DNA of 64,000 nucleotides. Origin: Asterias amurensis. Lineage: Eukaryota; Echinodermata; Asteroidea; Forcipulatida; Asteriidae. Positions within the stretch are counted from its first letter, which is position 1. Each line of letters starts with the position of its first letter. The translations under genes and the position numbers were made by a program. Positions 33,114 through 45,432 of this stretch are shown here, piece after piece. The notes beneath the pieces are model-generated. The model saw only the letters and a program-made list of their open reading frames with translations, searched no databases and was not told the DNA's origin. The stretch covers positions 22,339,202-22,403,201 of the forward strand of contig NC_092653.1 in the NCBI RefSeq assembly GCF_032118995.1, given 5' to 3'.

Positions 33114-33500
33114 TGAGATTAGCTATACATGTGTATTTGTCTATTTGATATATGCAGGAAAAATGTCTTAGCTTGAAAACTTGGTAAGGGAAACATTATC
33201 AAGTCATCACAAAAGCTCCATGAAAGTATTTCCAAGTTTGGCCACAAAAACTTGGAAAGTATACATCCTTCCCTTTTTAGTGAGTTAGTGTGTTCACATT
33301 GAATTGCTGCTTGTGTCATTCAACTTAATAGACGAGTATAGAAATGTACTTTTTGGCAAAGGAATTACATGGAGATAACAGGTGTGAGTTGCCAGAGGAA
33401 AAGGATGTTTTATTCTGGCCTATTTCTCTAACAGAGCTCTCTCGTAATGGTTTACATGAAAGAGGTGCACATACTCTGGACAACCTTCTTCCTCAATACT
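33114..33500. other. TMEM17 3' region, unassigned
   Basis: No recognised content. Confidence 0.4.
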
Positions 33501-33755
33501 GGGTGCGTTCAATTAGCTACCCTGGGTCTACCCCGCAGTGCTTTTACTCGGGCGAGCCCCTGACAAGAGCTAAAGGAATGATCACTCACCGCCCTCATAG
33601 TGACGTCATGCACCTGGGGCCAGCCCCCAAGTGACCCACTCCACAAGCAGGGCACTGGGGACTGACCCGGTTGAGCCCCTGGAATGACGTCAAAGCTATT
33701 CGAACACACCGGGGGTAGACCGGGGTCGACCCAGGGAAGCTAAACGAACGCACCC
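33501..33755. repeat. Fold-back MITE, single copy, GC-rich
   Basis: gggtgcgttcaattagct / agctaaacgaacgcaccc with inner ccctgggtctacccc arms. Confidence 0.8.
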
Positions 33756-34625
33756 ACTTTGTCAATTTGCCATGAGGTAATAAGCATAGTGAGGATTTTA
33801 ATGAAAACTACTACATTTTGTACTTCTAGAAATTTTTATGACCTGTATGATTGAAGAAGCTTGTAGAACCAAAGAGTTTGTACAATAGACAATGTTTGTG
33901 ATCTATTTTCATTATTGCCTTAGAACAAATGCAGTATATATTACTTTTGTTCCAATGGGCCATATTTTTTACTGCATGAGGGCGCTCTTAATCACTTCCG
34001 GGGTATATTCATTCATACCCAAAACAGTTATTAAAGATTGGAACACATTACCACCATAGACATCTATTCCATCACGGACAATTAGACTTTTAAAGGAGCC
34101 GTTATAATCCACCTCTAACGCAAATTGAAACTACGGCGCAACAAAGGTGACAGATCGGAAGTGATACAAATACTATTTATAGCGCCCTCGCGCGGTCAAA
34201 AATAAGGCGCATTAAGAACTCACTCCGTGGCAGTGAAGTTAATAACAAGAAGTCCCCTATGTCCACTAAGCGAAAGAAGTACGCCATGCCAATTTTCTAC
34301 CCTTCTTCCAGGTAGTAGTTAATTAGCATGACAGTTCTTTTCAGAGCTCGGTAGTCTCCAATCTCGGTGATCTACTCCACGGCATGAAGCAGTAGGACAA
34401 AAAGCAACACCTACATTAGTTCCCAAAGAGCAAAAATCTACACATCAATTGTTATCACAAACCGCCTATTTACATTTTTATTCTGTTTTATAAGGATGTT
34501 TTTCCAGGATTGACTTTTTAGTAATAACTTTTACAAATGTTCCATTTGACTCGAAACATTATCATTTAATATTTGTAACAAATGTCAAAACAGTGTTTTT
34601 GTTGTGCCTCACACTGACTTTGTCT
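33756..34625. other. Mostly unassigned
   Basis: A family V-like stretch at about 34215-34400 (gacagttcttttcagagctc); otherwise nothing recognised. Confidence 0.4.
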
Positions 34626-34995
34626 TTAAAGGAACGTTACAGAATTGGTAAGAAACAAAATCGTGAAGATCACAGATTTACATAAATCTTACACGGTCTA
34701 ATGATGATGATAGTAGAAAACATCCCTTGAAATATTTCTGTCTGAAATATCATATTTGATGAGAAATAAATAATCTAATTATCGCTCAGTGAGCGTTTTA
34801 TTCATTTTTGTTTTGGCAAGTATGCAATGCAAAATTTTGTAATCGATTTTTCACTATTCTCTCGTGACCCAGATGGTCGATCGATCTCAAACTTCTACAA
34901 GTTTGTCAGTTTATGTATATGGTGGATTACATAAAGTGCTTACACTGCCAGCAACTGTTTTGTTAGCAAAAACCAATTCTGTATTGTTCCTTTAA
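34626..34995 (-). mobile_element. TTAA MITE family P (P1)
   Basis: TTAA at both ends, ends aggaacgttacagaattgg / ctgtattgttcct, central palindrome cgctcagtgagcg (34783-34795). Confidence 0.82.
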
Positions 34996-35053
34996 CTTTA
35001 ACAGAATGGCCAAAAGAACCAATGTAAAATTTGTATATTATTGTAAAGTTGTA

Positions 35054-35059
35054 AATAAA
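35054..35059 (+). terminator. Candidate polyadenylation signal for TMEM17
   Basis: AATAAA in a stretch resembling an mRNA end (gtaaagttgtaaataaatg). Using it would give a 3' UTR of about 2 kb that includes MITE P1. Confidence 0.3.
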
Positions 35060-35405
35060 TGTTATGAAATAACTTTAGTACAAGAAGATAGTATTTTGCT
35101 TTGAGAGGATTTGTACAAAATGTCATGTTCCCATTTCAATATTTATTCAAATCTAAAAATAGCTGGAATTCAGGTCTATGAAATAATGGCAATTATTTAG
35201 TTGAAATAATATTTTTTTGATCCAATTGAACATGAAATAACGCAAGTGAAAGTAAGCTAAATTTTGTCATTAGAGCCACAGGAAAATACTTGTAGGGGGG
35301 AGGGACGGGGAAGAAGAAAAAACAACTTGTGTTTTTTTCAGTTTTCAAACAAAAATGAAGTACAGTATTCAAAAACTGAATAATTGGGAAGCACATTAGG
35401 TTGTC

Positions 35406-35796
35406 CAAGGCAGTGGACACTATTGGTAATTACTCAAAATAATTATCAGCATAAAACCTTACTTGGTAACGGGTAACGGGGAGAGGTTGATAGTAAAAAA
35501 CATTGTGAGAACGGCTCCCTCTGAAGTGACGTAGTTTTCGAGTAAGAAGTAATTTTCCACGAATTTGATTTCGAGACCTCAAGTTTAGAACTTGAGGTCT
35601 CGAAATCAAGCATCTGAAAGCGCACAACTTCGTGGGACAATGGTGTTTTCTAATTCATTCATATTGCAACTTCGACGACCAATTGAGCTCAAATTTGCAC
35701 ATGTTGTTATTTTATGCATTATGATATTGAGATACACCAAGTGAGAAGACTGGTCTTTGACAATTACCAATAGTATCCAGTATCCAGTGTCTTTAA
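35406..35796 (+). mobile_element. TTAA MITE family A (A10)
   Basis: Full length; right TTAA present, left lost. A small internal duplication (tatccag twice) is near the right end. Confidence 0.85.
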
Positions 35797-36434
35797 GTTA
35801 TAAGTGCAGAGCTTTGAAAATTAACTTTATTTCCAATCTTATGCTGTTAGTGTACGCCCTTTTATGACATTTTATTTAGCGACATTAAGTTAGACATCAC
35901 AAATCTTTTTACAGTTTCATTTCCAATGTCAACAAATTACTGAGTAATAGACTGTTTAGTTTGGTCACACCCTTTCCGGGAACCGTAACCGCCCCGATTT
36001 TTCCCCGCAAGGGAATTGCATGCCAGATCAGACTGGCTCCACTTTGGTCAACGAGCTCTTTTTTTTTTAAACCATCAGGACTACACAACTATCCTTGTAG
36101 TGACCGCATTTAACAAATTTGCACATTTTAGAATCTGTTGGTAAATTGGTAACAGAGAAATGGAGAATTTCACAGCTAATAAACTCCAGAATAAGTATTT
36201 GTTTAGGAATCGACTTGGTCCGTTCATCGTGACTTTTGAGAGAGCGGACTACGTGCAAGTTTACTAAACCGACTGCAAATGATGCATACCCCCTCTGTTG
36301 GTCAAAAAGAGTTAGTTCCGGTCCAATAAACTGGGTCACACACACCACTTTTTAGTTTTGTGCGTGAAAAGTCGTTTGGTGAAGCCATTTTCTACAGTTT
36401 GGATTGTAGTACCCTGGAAGAAACATCAGTCATT
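35797..36434. other. HIP1/HIP1R upstream region
   Basis: Should contain promoter and 5' UTR. No TATA box or repeat recognised. Confidence 0.4.
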
Positions 36435-36509
36435 ATGGCTGGGAGATTATCAACTAGGAGAAGCACGGATAGCTTGGAAGCTGAACGTCAGAATTTCATC
36501 AAACACCAG
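36435..36509 (+). CDS. HIP1R: HIP1/HIP1R, exon 1 (start of protein)
   Basis: First coding exon of a huntingtin-interacting-protein-1 family gene (HIP1/HIP1R; yeast Sla2). These endocytic adaptors link clathrin coats and phosphoinositides to F-actin. The 25 codons include STDSLEAERQNF, comparable to HIP1R HSLEAEREQF. An in-frame TAA lies upstream at 36327. Donor ccag|gtagga, phase 0. The nine exons in the window give about 280 residues, the ANTH domain with its N-terminal lead. The clathrin-binding coiled coil and actin-binding THATCH (I/LWEQ) domain must lie beyond 64000. Invertebrates usually have a single HIP1/HIP1R gene, so the symbol is a family label. Confidence 0.88.
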
Positions 36510-36841
36510 GTAGGAAATATTTAAAAAATGGTAAAGCTTTTGTCGTGTGTCATCTGTGTGTGTAGACTTTGTAATTGTAGAGTGCACAATTGAATTACAA
36601 TACAATAATACAAAACTCTCACTAGCTTGACCCATAGAGTATGCTTGACCTGTGTGTCAAGCGGTCAGCAACGAAATGTTGTTCATTTTGTTAGGATAAA
36701 AGCATGCACCACAGTACGTGTGACACAATGACAATGAAAATGACTGTACTGTGTCACTGTCAGTGGCATTGACAATGTTTGTCGGTCACTTGCGTCAGTC
36801 TTTCATTCAGTGACATTGACAGATTTGTACACACACAATAT

Positions 36842-37113
36842 CGGGATAACTTTCCGTATGGCGCCACCACTTTTTCACTCATTTTTACAAAAAGGGATAT
36901 CTTATTGAGGTAAATTAGATACTATATTATTTTATATCGAATGAAAAAGTGGTGGCGCCATACGGAAACTTTTCCCCATGGGATAACTTTCCGTATGGCG
37001 CCACCACTTTTTCACTCATTTTTACAAAAAAGGATATCTCATTGAGGTAAATTAGATACTAAATCATTTCATATCGAATGAAAAAGTGGTGGCGCCATAC
37101 GGAAACTTTTCCT
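36842..37113. repeat. Fold-back element family E, two tandem copies (E3, E4)
   Basis: E3 36842-36976 and E4 36979-37113, each about 134 bp with ends gggataactttccgtatggc / gccatacggaaacttttcc. Confidence 0.9.
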
Positions 37114-37340
37114 ATCCATGATTTAAATGTTGTTTAATGAGTCAAAACGCCCTTCCATTACCTTGGAATTGCCCAATAGTACTATTTTATTATTAGCACT
37201 GTAGCAGCTGCAGAGGATGGAAACTACACAACATTCATCAACATCATGACACAAAATACATGGCTTAATTTTACATGTTTAGTAAAATGTTAAAATTTTG
37301 TTGTTCGTTCGTGACGGGCTCGATATTGGGAAACAAAGCG

Positions 37341-37474
37341 AGGAAAAGTTTCCGTATGGCGCCACCACTTTTTCATTCGATATGAAATGATTTAGTATCT
37401 AATTTACCTCAATGAGATATCCTTTTTTGTAAAAATGAGTGAAAAAGTGGTGGCGCCATACGGAAAGTTATCCC
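37341..37474. repeat. Fold-back element family E, inverted copy (E5)
   Basis: Reverse complement of E4, apparently identical over its length, including the extra A in acaaaaaaggatatc. Confidence 0.9.
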
Positions 37475-37557
37475 ATGGATATTATTAACAATAACAGTTT
37501 AATTAGTTTCATCAAGCAAATGTTAATGTCACAATTTCTTTTATTAAAGACTGCCTT

Positions 37558-37725
37558 CAAAATGGCCTCCTCTTTTTGGCTAAAAAACTTATAGTTTAGA
37601 AAATATGAATACTAATAAGGTCGGTAACAGAAGGACACCATTGGTCCGGCTTCCGTTACCGACCTTATTAACATTCATATTTTATAAACTAAAAGTTTTT
37701 CAGCCAAAAAGAGGAGGCCATTTTG
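37558..37725. repeat. Long near-perfect hairpin, single copy
   Basis: Arms of about 75 bp (aaaatggcctcctctttttg / caaaaagaggaggccatttt) around a short loop near 37632. Confidence 0.87.
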
Positions 37726-38797
37726 ATTAGTGCATTAAAATATAGGTAGGAATGATCTCCTTCTGACCTGACCTCACATATTGAGTGTTGTTCCTAGAAA
37801 GGAGCTGTTCAATTATTACATCACAATTCAACATCAAGATTGACTTATAATTTATATGTACATGTATACATACTCTGTTATGTTTTTTTCCCTAATTTTT
37901 TTTTAAAACAAAACTGCCTAAAATTGTAAACCGAGTAACAATTTAGTTCATCACCAGTACCGGTATTACTACATGTATGTCAATTGCCAGTCCTCTAAAG
38001 AATTAATACTGTCATAAGACCCAATCCACTGTTGCTGTATCTGAATTTAAATCAAAATACACCTGGTAATTTGTCATCAGTATGAATTTAAAACAAAATC
38101 CCTTTGGAACGAAACATAAACTGTTATTCTTCTTTTACAAAAACTGTCATCAAATTTGAAAGTTATCGAACACAAAGTTTCATGACATTTTCGCAGCGTG
38201 ATTGCATTGCGAATTTATTGAAAACTACTGTAGAGTACATGTTAGTTGCTCAGTTGAAAATGAGATGCATACTCTTAAAATCCTACATCCGTCCACTCTG
38301 TCATGTTTATAGGCTAAAGGTTCTCAATTAAATCACACTGTTTTAAAATGAAAGTTATACTAACAAGAGACAACATACAATAAATGTCACATGTTTTTAG
38401 AAACGAAAGTGTACGATCCAAACAGTTGAACAAAATGTTGACTCTGAGTGTTTGGGGTTCCAGTCAGTAGTGTTCATTGAGCAAAACTCTTTTTTTTTTC
38501 TTTTTTTTTTACCGATACGGATGGAATGTAAAACTGTTTCTGAAATCTGATGTTCAGCAATTCATGCCGGCCTACATAATGTGTGCTGACTTGCCTTGAA
38601 TTCCTTCTCCATGTCTGTATGCTTCGTTTTTGTAAGGGCACCTTGGGGCATTTTCTCCTTGGGAAAGGGCAAATTTCTACTATCTGAGCATTTCAAGGGC
38701 ACCAAGGCAATGTCCATGAAGCATCAGGCTTGGGAAACTGTACAATGATTACAATCAGGCCTTGTTCATTGAACATGTTCTTCACTAAACTGTTGGG
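37726..38797. other. Mostly unassigned
   Basis: A reverse family L fragment at about 38615-38735; otherwise nothing recognised. Confidence 0.4.
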
Positions 38798-38981
38798 CAA
38801 TAGACCGATCCATTAAGCCCCGCCCCATTGCGTATTGACCAATCACAACGCAACGAAGGTCCGACATGCATGCGCGTCTGCTTAGCGCGCGCGGCAGAGT
38901 TGTGCAGAAAGGCATTGGAGAGCCCCACGTGTTCTTGCTCACACGTGCGTCGTGGGCGGAGCCTACTGGATCGGTCTATTG
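38798..38981. mobile_element. MITE with 15-bp perfect inverted ends
   Basis: caatagaccgatcca / tggatcggtctattg. Confidence 0.85.
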
Positions 38982-38987
38982 CTCCTG

Positions 38988-39432
38988 GGCCCAATTTCAT
39001 AGAGCTGCTTAAGCACAAATTTTTGCTTTTAAGCAAAAATTCCTTGCTTAGTAAAATCAGATTACCGGCCAAGACTCCACTCAATTGTTTTGCTAAGTAA
39101 ACAACAGCTAAATACCAGTCACAAGCAATGTATATGGCATGAAATTTTTGCCAGTAACATAAGAAAAAACAAAAGCAAAAAATAGTTAATGGCCTGACGT
39201 TTCGACCCTAGCAGAGTCTTTCTCGAAGGCTAAATGACAACACAACAAACATGAACAGGTAACTAAGTGAAACATAAGCAGTGAAGTGGAAATACATGAA
39301 TGGGGTTAGAAAGCATACATAAAAAAGCAGGGGGGTAAACAATGAATAGGGGGATAAGAAAAAACAGCAAGCTATTTTCGTGCTTATAAAAGCATTTTTT
39401 TTTCCTTTAGCAGCTCTATGAAATTGGCCCAT
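38988..39432. repeat. Fold-back element family F (F3) interrupted by G2
   Basis: F ends ccaatttcatagagctgctt / cagctctatgaaattggccc, split by retro-element G2 at about 39176-39352. Confidence 0.8.
39176..39352. mobile_element. Family G retro-element (G2) with target duplication
   Basis: ataagaaaaaaca occurs on both sides, at about 39159 and 39354. The body starts aaaaaatagttaatggcctg and holds tcgaccctagcagagtcttt. Confidence 0.75.
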
Positions 39433-39470
39433 CTATGAATTAATGCATTCCAATTTCCCCAGTAGGTCCT

Positions 39471-39862
39471 TATAGGCACTAGACACTATTGGTAATTACT
39501 CAAAATAATTATAAGCATAAAACTTTACTTGGTAACAAGCAATAGATAGGGCTGTTGATAGTATAAAACATTGTGAGAAACAGCTCCCTCTGAAGTAACG
39601 TAGTTTTTGAGAAAGGAGTAATTTCTCACTAAAATACTTGAATTTGATTTCAAGATCTCAGAATTTGATTTTGAGGTCACAAAATCAAGCATCTGAAAGC
39701 ACACAACTTGTGCAACAAAGGCGTTTTTTCTTCCATTATTCTCTCGCAACTTCGACAACCAATTGAGCTCAAATTTTCACAGGTTTGTTTTTTATGCATG
39801 TTGAGATACACCAAGTGAGAGGACTGGTCTTTGACAATTACCAATAGTGTCCAGTGTCTTTA
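39471..39862 (+). mobile_element. TTAA MITE family A (A11)
   Basis: Right TTAA present, left altered; central palindrome built on aagatctcag / gattttgaggtc. Confidence 0.84.
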
Positions 39863-40445
39863 ATAGTCTGTTTTTAAGGGACACCGTTGCAAGAATGTGT
39901 ATTACAAAGGATTAGCACAAAATTATTATTGCGATACAGCAATTGATGCAATTTATTTGATATTGGGCTGAATCATGAAGTGCCAATTTAGTGTACCATG
40001 TTGGTAGTTGCTGCATGTTATATTCAATACACAGGAAATCGTTCACTGAGATTCACACAGTGTACAGCCCCATGTATGCATGTTGAACTTTAAAAAAGGA
40101 AGTCGCCTTTTTTCTTATGAAAGATTTTACTATAATATTAGGCCTATTCAGCCTTGAACTACAAACATCTACTGCCAATCTCAGTAGGACTTCCACCAAA
40201 CTCGACATTTTTGTTTGTACAGTACTATATATACATGTAGGACTTTTAGTAGTCAAAGTCATTATTATCAGGCCTATTAACATGGGGCATTTGTAGGAAA
40301 CAAATTATTTAATTCTAATGAACTACATACATGGGTAGAGTGGTTGTTGTATTTTCAAGTACAAATGGTTTGACAAGTCTTATTTGCAAGCCTTATTTGC
40401 TGATATCACTGCAGTGCACATGTAAGGCCTACGTATAAACACCAC
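39863..40445. other. Unassigned intron
   Basis: No recognised content. Confidence 0.4.
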
Positions 40446-40652
40446 ATAGACGATGTGACTATGTTTACATTCAAACCGCCCTCTGTTGACAAAACACTGT
40501 ATACGTCATGTTTCGCCAGGCAAAAAGATGCGTAGTCATGGTAAGATTGCATACACTTTCTAGCTGGCTGCCAAAACACAAAGGTTTTGCCCGGCGGTAT
40601 GCGCGCGAATCATGAATGGTTTACGAGTGACGTCAGAGGTCACATCGTCTAT
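40446..40652. mobile_element. MITE with 14-bp perfect inverted ends
   Basis: atagacgatgtgac / gtcacatcgtctat. Confidence 0.82.
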
Positions 40653-41230
40653 TACAATCTACTTTTGAGTTTGACACAAGAATTCTGAATGCCAGCCTAA
40701 ATTGCGGAAAGATTTCATATTACTTACATTGAAAAACAAAAACAAAATCTGCTCTGATCATGTCGATGGTTTGTGCATTCTAAAAATACATGATAGCTTG
40801 ACCTTGCATTAAATCGGACAAACTTTTGTGTGTGCTGTATCGGCAGCTGTGCAGTATACAATGCAGTGCTTGTGAAATCATTAAATATGGTCGCTATTCC
40901 AGATCATATTGCTGTGTACATTGACAGGTTTTGTGAAATTCAACCTCCAGACTTACAGTGTAGAGGTTTTGTATTCAAACAAAACATGGTATAGGTTAAT
41001 GCTGGATGTGTCACTATTTAATATTATGGCAGATCAGATTGGCTTGAATTACAGAGTGTGCTAATCAGTGCTGGGCCCAATTTCATGGCACTGACATGAC
41101 TGATGTACAGTGTATGTATGCATCAAAAGTCTGCTCTGAAAGTACAGTTAAATGTTGTAACAACAGGGCATTATGAGCCATGCAATTTGGCTGTAGTAGT
41201 GCTCCGTAACTGGTTTGTATTATAATGTAC
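40653..41230. other. Unassigned intron
   Basis: No recognised content. Confidence 0.4.
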
Positions 41231-41366
41231 CTGGGGTGGATTTCACAAAGAGTTGAGACTAGTCTTATCTCGAGGTAGGACGCGTTACTCGTCTTAACTT
41301 AGGACTAGCCATACGTTTTTAATATCTCCTAGGACTAGTCCTAACTCTTTGTGAAATTGGCCCCAG
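41231..41366. repeat. Fold-back element family B (B3), followed by a 3' tail fragment
   Basis: ctggggtggatttcacaaag / ctttgtgaaattggccccag. A LINE/SINE tail (aaagcgctttaagaa, then (ATT)n) follows to 41458. Confidence 0.82.
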
Positions 41367-41458
41367 GGATACTAAAATGTTTAAAGCGCTTTAAGAAATC
41401 TTTGGTGTATAAAGCCCTATATAAAAATTGACTGTTATTATTATTATTATTAATATTA

Positions 41459-41944
41459 TGTGGCCCCTACACTCTGTAGAAGGTTTGAAATTTGTACTGT
41501 GTTCATACATGTAAGTAAATTTAGTGAACAGACAAACAATGCAGACAAAAGAAAATCACAATATTTACACAAACGGGTCAAGAAAGAACATGTAGGTTTT
41601 CTCCCAGGCACAAAAGTGCAGGCACTGTGTCAGCCACTATACACTGTGTGGCATGTCATGATCCAACTGTGATTCAGCCTACCTGGATAGATAACAAGTT
41701 ATTTACAAAAGAAGTGCAAACAGAACAATCACAAATCGAATGATAAAAACAAACACGCTAAGCAAACAAACAATCAAACAGACCTGCCGTAGACAATGCA
41801 GTCAATAAAGAGAAAAAGAAGAAGAAAGAAAGAAGAAAGCTAACTACATAATGTACACGTACAAATGTAGTATGACTATGAGTGGACTGTCAGTGCATAG
41901 AGTAAGGACAGAGACGGTCAGTGGCTTCCTTGAAGTTAGTGATA
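41459..41944. other. Unassigned intron
   Basis: Purine-rich patch aaagaagaagaaagaaagaa near 41816; otherwise nothing. Confidence 0.4.
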
Positions 41945-42090
41945 TATGGAAAGGTTTGCGGTAACACCATAATGACTACATGTATCTCTAAATGAGTTAG
42001 GGGTGGTTCTGAAAAGAACCCTTGGTTTCAACTTGACGTTTGGATCAGTATGCTCTGTTCGTCTTCTGATCTTTGGGATGGGAACATTAC
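41945..42090 (-). repeat. Family V fragment
   Basis: ggtttgcggtaacaccata and ggttctgaaaagaacc stem. Confidence 0.6.
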
Positions 42091-42299
42091 AGTGTAGTGG
42101 AAAGTACAATGGCCTCTGTGGTTCTTGTGTAACTCCAGCCCTGAACATTATTCCTTGCATATACATTGTAAAATATTATAATTCGTATGAAAGACATGCA
42201 AACTGCTCAACCACTTAACAAAATACTGTTTGTTCCTTCGGCGTTGGTATTTTGAGGACTGGAATTACATGAAGCCCATTGTAGTAGGCCGTTGGCTCT

Positions 42300-42640
42300 G
42301 TGACTTAACCCTGGTGCCCCTTCAAAGTTTCTCAAGGACTTTTAAGATTTTCAAATGGAAGTGCTCTTTACAAAATGAAAATGGCTTTGCCCTTTCAAAA
42401 ATGAAATTCCAGGCCTGTAACCAGTGGACCAACTGTGTAGGAGAATGGTACATGTACATGTACAGGCCTGATACTTCACTAAGGCAACGAAGGCGATTGC
42501 CTCCGTGTCCCCTGGTAATTGTCTTGGCGCCCTTGAAATGCTCCACTACAAATTTGCAATTTCCTCATGAGGGTGCCATATACCAAGAAGAAAGTGCCTT
42601 GGTGCCCTTGCCCTTTCAAAAACGAAGCATACAGCCCTGC
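42300..42640. repeat. Two interspersed repeats of family L
   Basis: 42300-42420 is the empty-site counterpart of the L copy at 8113. 42455-42640 is a second variant (gcgcccttgaaatgct). Confidence 0.7.
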
Positions 42641-42726
42641 ATGCAGGCCCTATACCATTTTAGTTCCAGTAAATTACACATGATACATGTACGTGTACAC
42701 TATGACAAATGACACTGTTGTATACT

Positions 42727-42895
42727 CAACAGGAGCCAATTTCATAAAGCCTGAAAGCACAGAATAGTATTGCTTAGCAGAAACAAGCTACCAGCTCAAA
42801 TAACACTAAGTTTGCATTGTTGTGGCTGGTGCCCGACTTATTTTTTGCTTAGAAAAGAAATTTGTTGAGCAGTATTTTCTTTATGAAATTGGGCC
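42727..42895. repeat. Fold-back element family F (F4)
   Basis: agccaatttcataaagcc / ttatgaaattgggcc. Confidence 0.75.
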
Positions 42896-43642
42896 CTGTC
42901 TGACAGTACTCAAAGTGCAGAAGTTCTATCCGGTCTTTACAAAGTTCAGAGTACAATGGAATTCTTCTTAGAAACTCCTCTTGTGCGTGTACCTTGACCC
43001 ACTTTATTTACTTACTTTAATAAAAACCAAGGTTATTAAAACATTCAGTGGTACAATGCAACACAGTAAACAGGTTAGTGCAATGGAGATTTCTACCTCC
43101 ATGGTTCAATAGAAACGTACAAAGAATAAAGGTGACACAATATAAGTCCATTCACAGCATGCAGTGGGAGATTGTTCTAAAACCTTTTTTTTTGGACATG
43201 TTGTCATGGAAATTTGTATTCAAAGCAAGTCCTACGTACAATGCGTATGCAGCAAGGTCATTAGTCATTAATAGGCTAATGAAATGATAAATAATGTAAA
43301 CCCTCATTGAACCCCTGCACAATACATGTACATCGCCACTCAATGCGCGTCTACCATTTCCACCATGTGTCAGTGCATTCCGTATGTTACATTTTGCTTA
43401 AGGAGTGCTTTTGCTTAGAGGAGAGGCGAGTGTACAAGTGCACTGCACGATACATTGTGTAGGTTCCTTCTGTTCGTATTGAAGGTTTGAATCCTACCAA
43501 GCTAACCATTGCTTTCACAATGACTAGAAATTAGAATTTAGAATTTTTAACTACTTTGAATGAAAGTTTCTTGATTTGTGCAATTCATACAGTACATACA
43601 TGTACATGAATACATGGAGTAGAAGTCCATGGCTTAAATAAT
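42896..43642. other. Unassigned intron
   Basis: No recognised content. Confidence 0.4.
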
Positions 43643-44019
43643 ACCTTGGACACTATTGGTAATTGTAAAAGACTAGCCTTCACAGTTGGTGTATCTCAAC
43701 ATGCTTAAAATAACAAACCTGTGAAAATTTGAGCTCAATCGGTCATCGAACTCGCGAGATAATAATGAAAGAAAAAAACACCCTTGTCACACGAAGTTGT
43801 GTGCGTTTAGATGGTTGATTTAGAGACCTCAAGTTCTATATCTGCGGTCTCGAAATCAAATTCGTGGAAAATTACTTCTTTCTCGAAAACTTGGCACTTC
43901 AGAGGGAGCCGTTTCTCACAATTTTTTATACCATCAACTTCTCCCCAGTACTTGTCACCAAGAAAGGTTTTATGATGATAAATATTTTGAGTAATTACCA
44001 ATAGTGCAACTGCCTTTAA
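43643..44019 (-). mobile_element. TTAA MITE family A (A12)
   Basis: Reverse orientation, TTAA at the right, centre gagacctcaagt / tgcggtctcg. Confidence 0.85.
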
Positions 44020-44144
44020 ACCGATGTTTGTATTATGTCGATGAGATTGGCTGTTGCCAGCTTGCCATTTAGGCCTACATGTACATGTACATCCCCTTGT
44101 GGGAGTTTGTGGCGTTCCCTTGACAGGAAGATCATCAAAACAAA

Positions 44145-44604
44145 CATTCATAAATACCGCTATTCCTATTGGTGGAGAGCGCGTCACGTGGGGGTGTTTA
44201 AACCGTTGATAATGACCAGTGTTTATAACCAATTGTGAGCGGAGACTCCGCGCTAGTCTTGATGCAAGACGTTTCTTGTTACGGGCGATGCAGAGCGCTG
44301 TCGGCGAGTTGGCCGCGCTGTATGTAAAAGGAAAACCAGCGAATATGCACCAAGACTATACGCGCATGCGCACGAACGGAATCGGAAAACACACGCATAC
44401 TGAACATACCATGGAGGTAATTTATGAATTGTAATCAAAGTGTGTTGAATCGGTTTCCAACTAGTGGTTTAAACCCGCCGAGGCCTGGTTCTTGATAATT
44501 TACCTCGACTTCGTCTCGGTAAAATTATCAAGAACCAGGCCTCGTTGGGATTAAACCACTAGTTGAAAACCTCTTCAACACACATTGATTCCCTTAATCA
44601 AACA
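44145..44604 (+). mobile_element. Long repeat family J (J3)
   Basis: ctattcctattggtggagag, then the terminal hairpin on gataatttacctcgacttcg (about 44460-44580). Confidence 0.7.
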
Positions 44605-44745
44605 TACCATTGCTGGTATTAAGTGGAAACCCCCATGTCTTATGTATTGTTAACTTGAAGTTGCCACAGTCTCATGTGGGTTTTGTGTCAAGGGCCGGTT
44701 TAGCAGTCCTGAGAGTACAGGGTTTTCCTTTACTTTTTCAGTGAC

Positions 44746-44930
44746 TAAAGGCCGAGTCACACTGCAGCGATAACGGACACGAAAACGATCACGACGCAAA
44801 GAGAACGCATTCTATTGGTTGAATGAGTGTGTGCATATTCTGAGTAGAGCAATTCAGCCAATAGAATGCATTCTCTTTGCGTCGTGATCATTTTCGTTTT
44901 CGTTATCGCTTTAGTGTGACTCTGCCTTAA
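44746..44930. repeat. Fold-back MITE, single copy
   Basis: taaaggccgagtcacactg / agtgtgactctgcctta, with inner gatcacgacgcaaagagaa arms. Confidence 0.83.
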
Positions 44931-45094
44931 TAGCCAGCAGGAATAGTAAGCTTTGTTCACAGTCCGTCAGCGTTTTTAGTAGTTTATATTCAAATGCAAA
45001 TGTGTCATATGCTTTTTCAAAATGAACTAGCCAGCCGGATCACTTGGAATGAATTTTGATTGGTCCTCGGGTGTTTTCATGTTGGACCACTGTT

Positions 45095-45410
45095 AAGGGA
45101 GGAGGCTTGAAGGGGCACAGCAATTTTCCCTCTTGTAAATTTTTACGAGGAAAAAGTAAATGTTGTAATTTAAACCTTGCAAAGGGCACCACATCAAAAG
45201 CACAGGGCACCTTGGCAATTGCTGTGGGTGGCGTGGGTTAATTCAAGTCCTGCTGGAGATATACTGAATACAGGCCTGATACAAGCACAGAGGCAACCCT
45301 GGTCATTGCCTTGGTGCCCTTGAAATGCTCTTAGTAGAAATTTACAATTTCCTCATAGGGTGCCCTTTACCAAGGAGAAAATGCCTTGGCGCCCTTGCCC
45401 TGATAATATA
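45095..45410. repeat. Two interspersed repeats of family L
   Basis: 45095-45240 and 45265-45410, marked by gggcaccttggcaattg and gccttggtgcccttgaaatg. Confidence 0.6.
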
Positions 45411-45432
45411 GCACAATGCAATAATTGATTAC

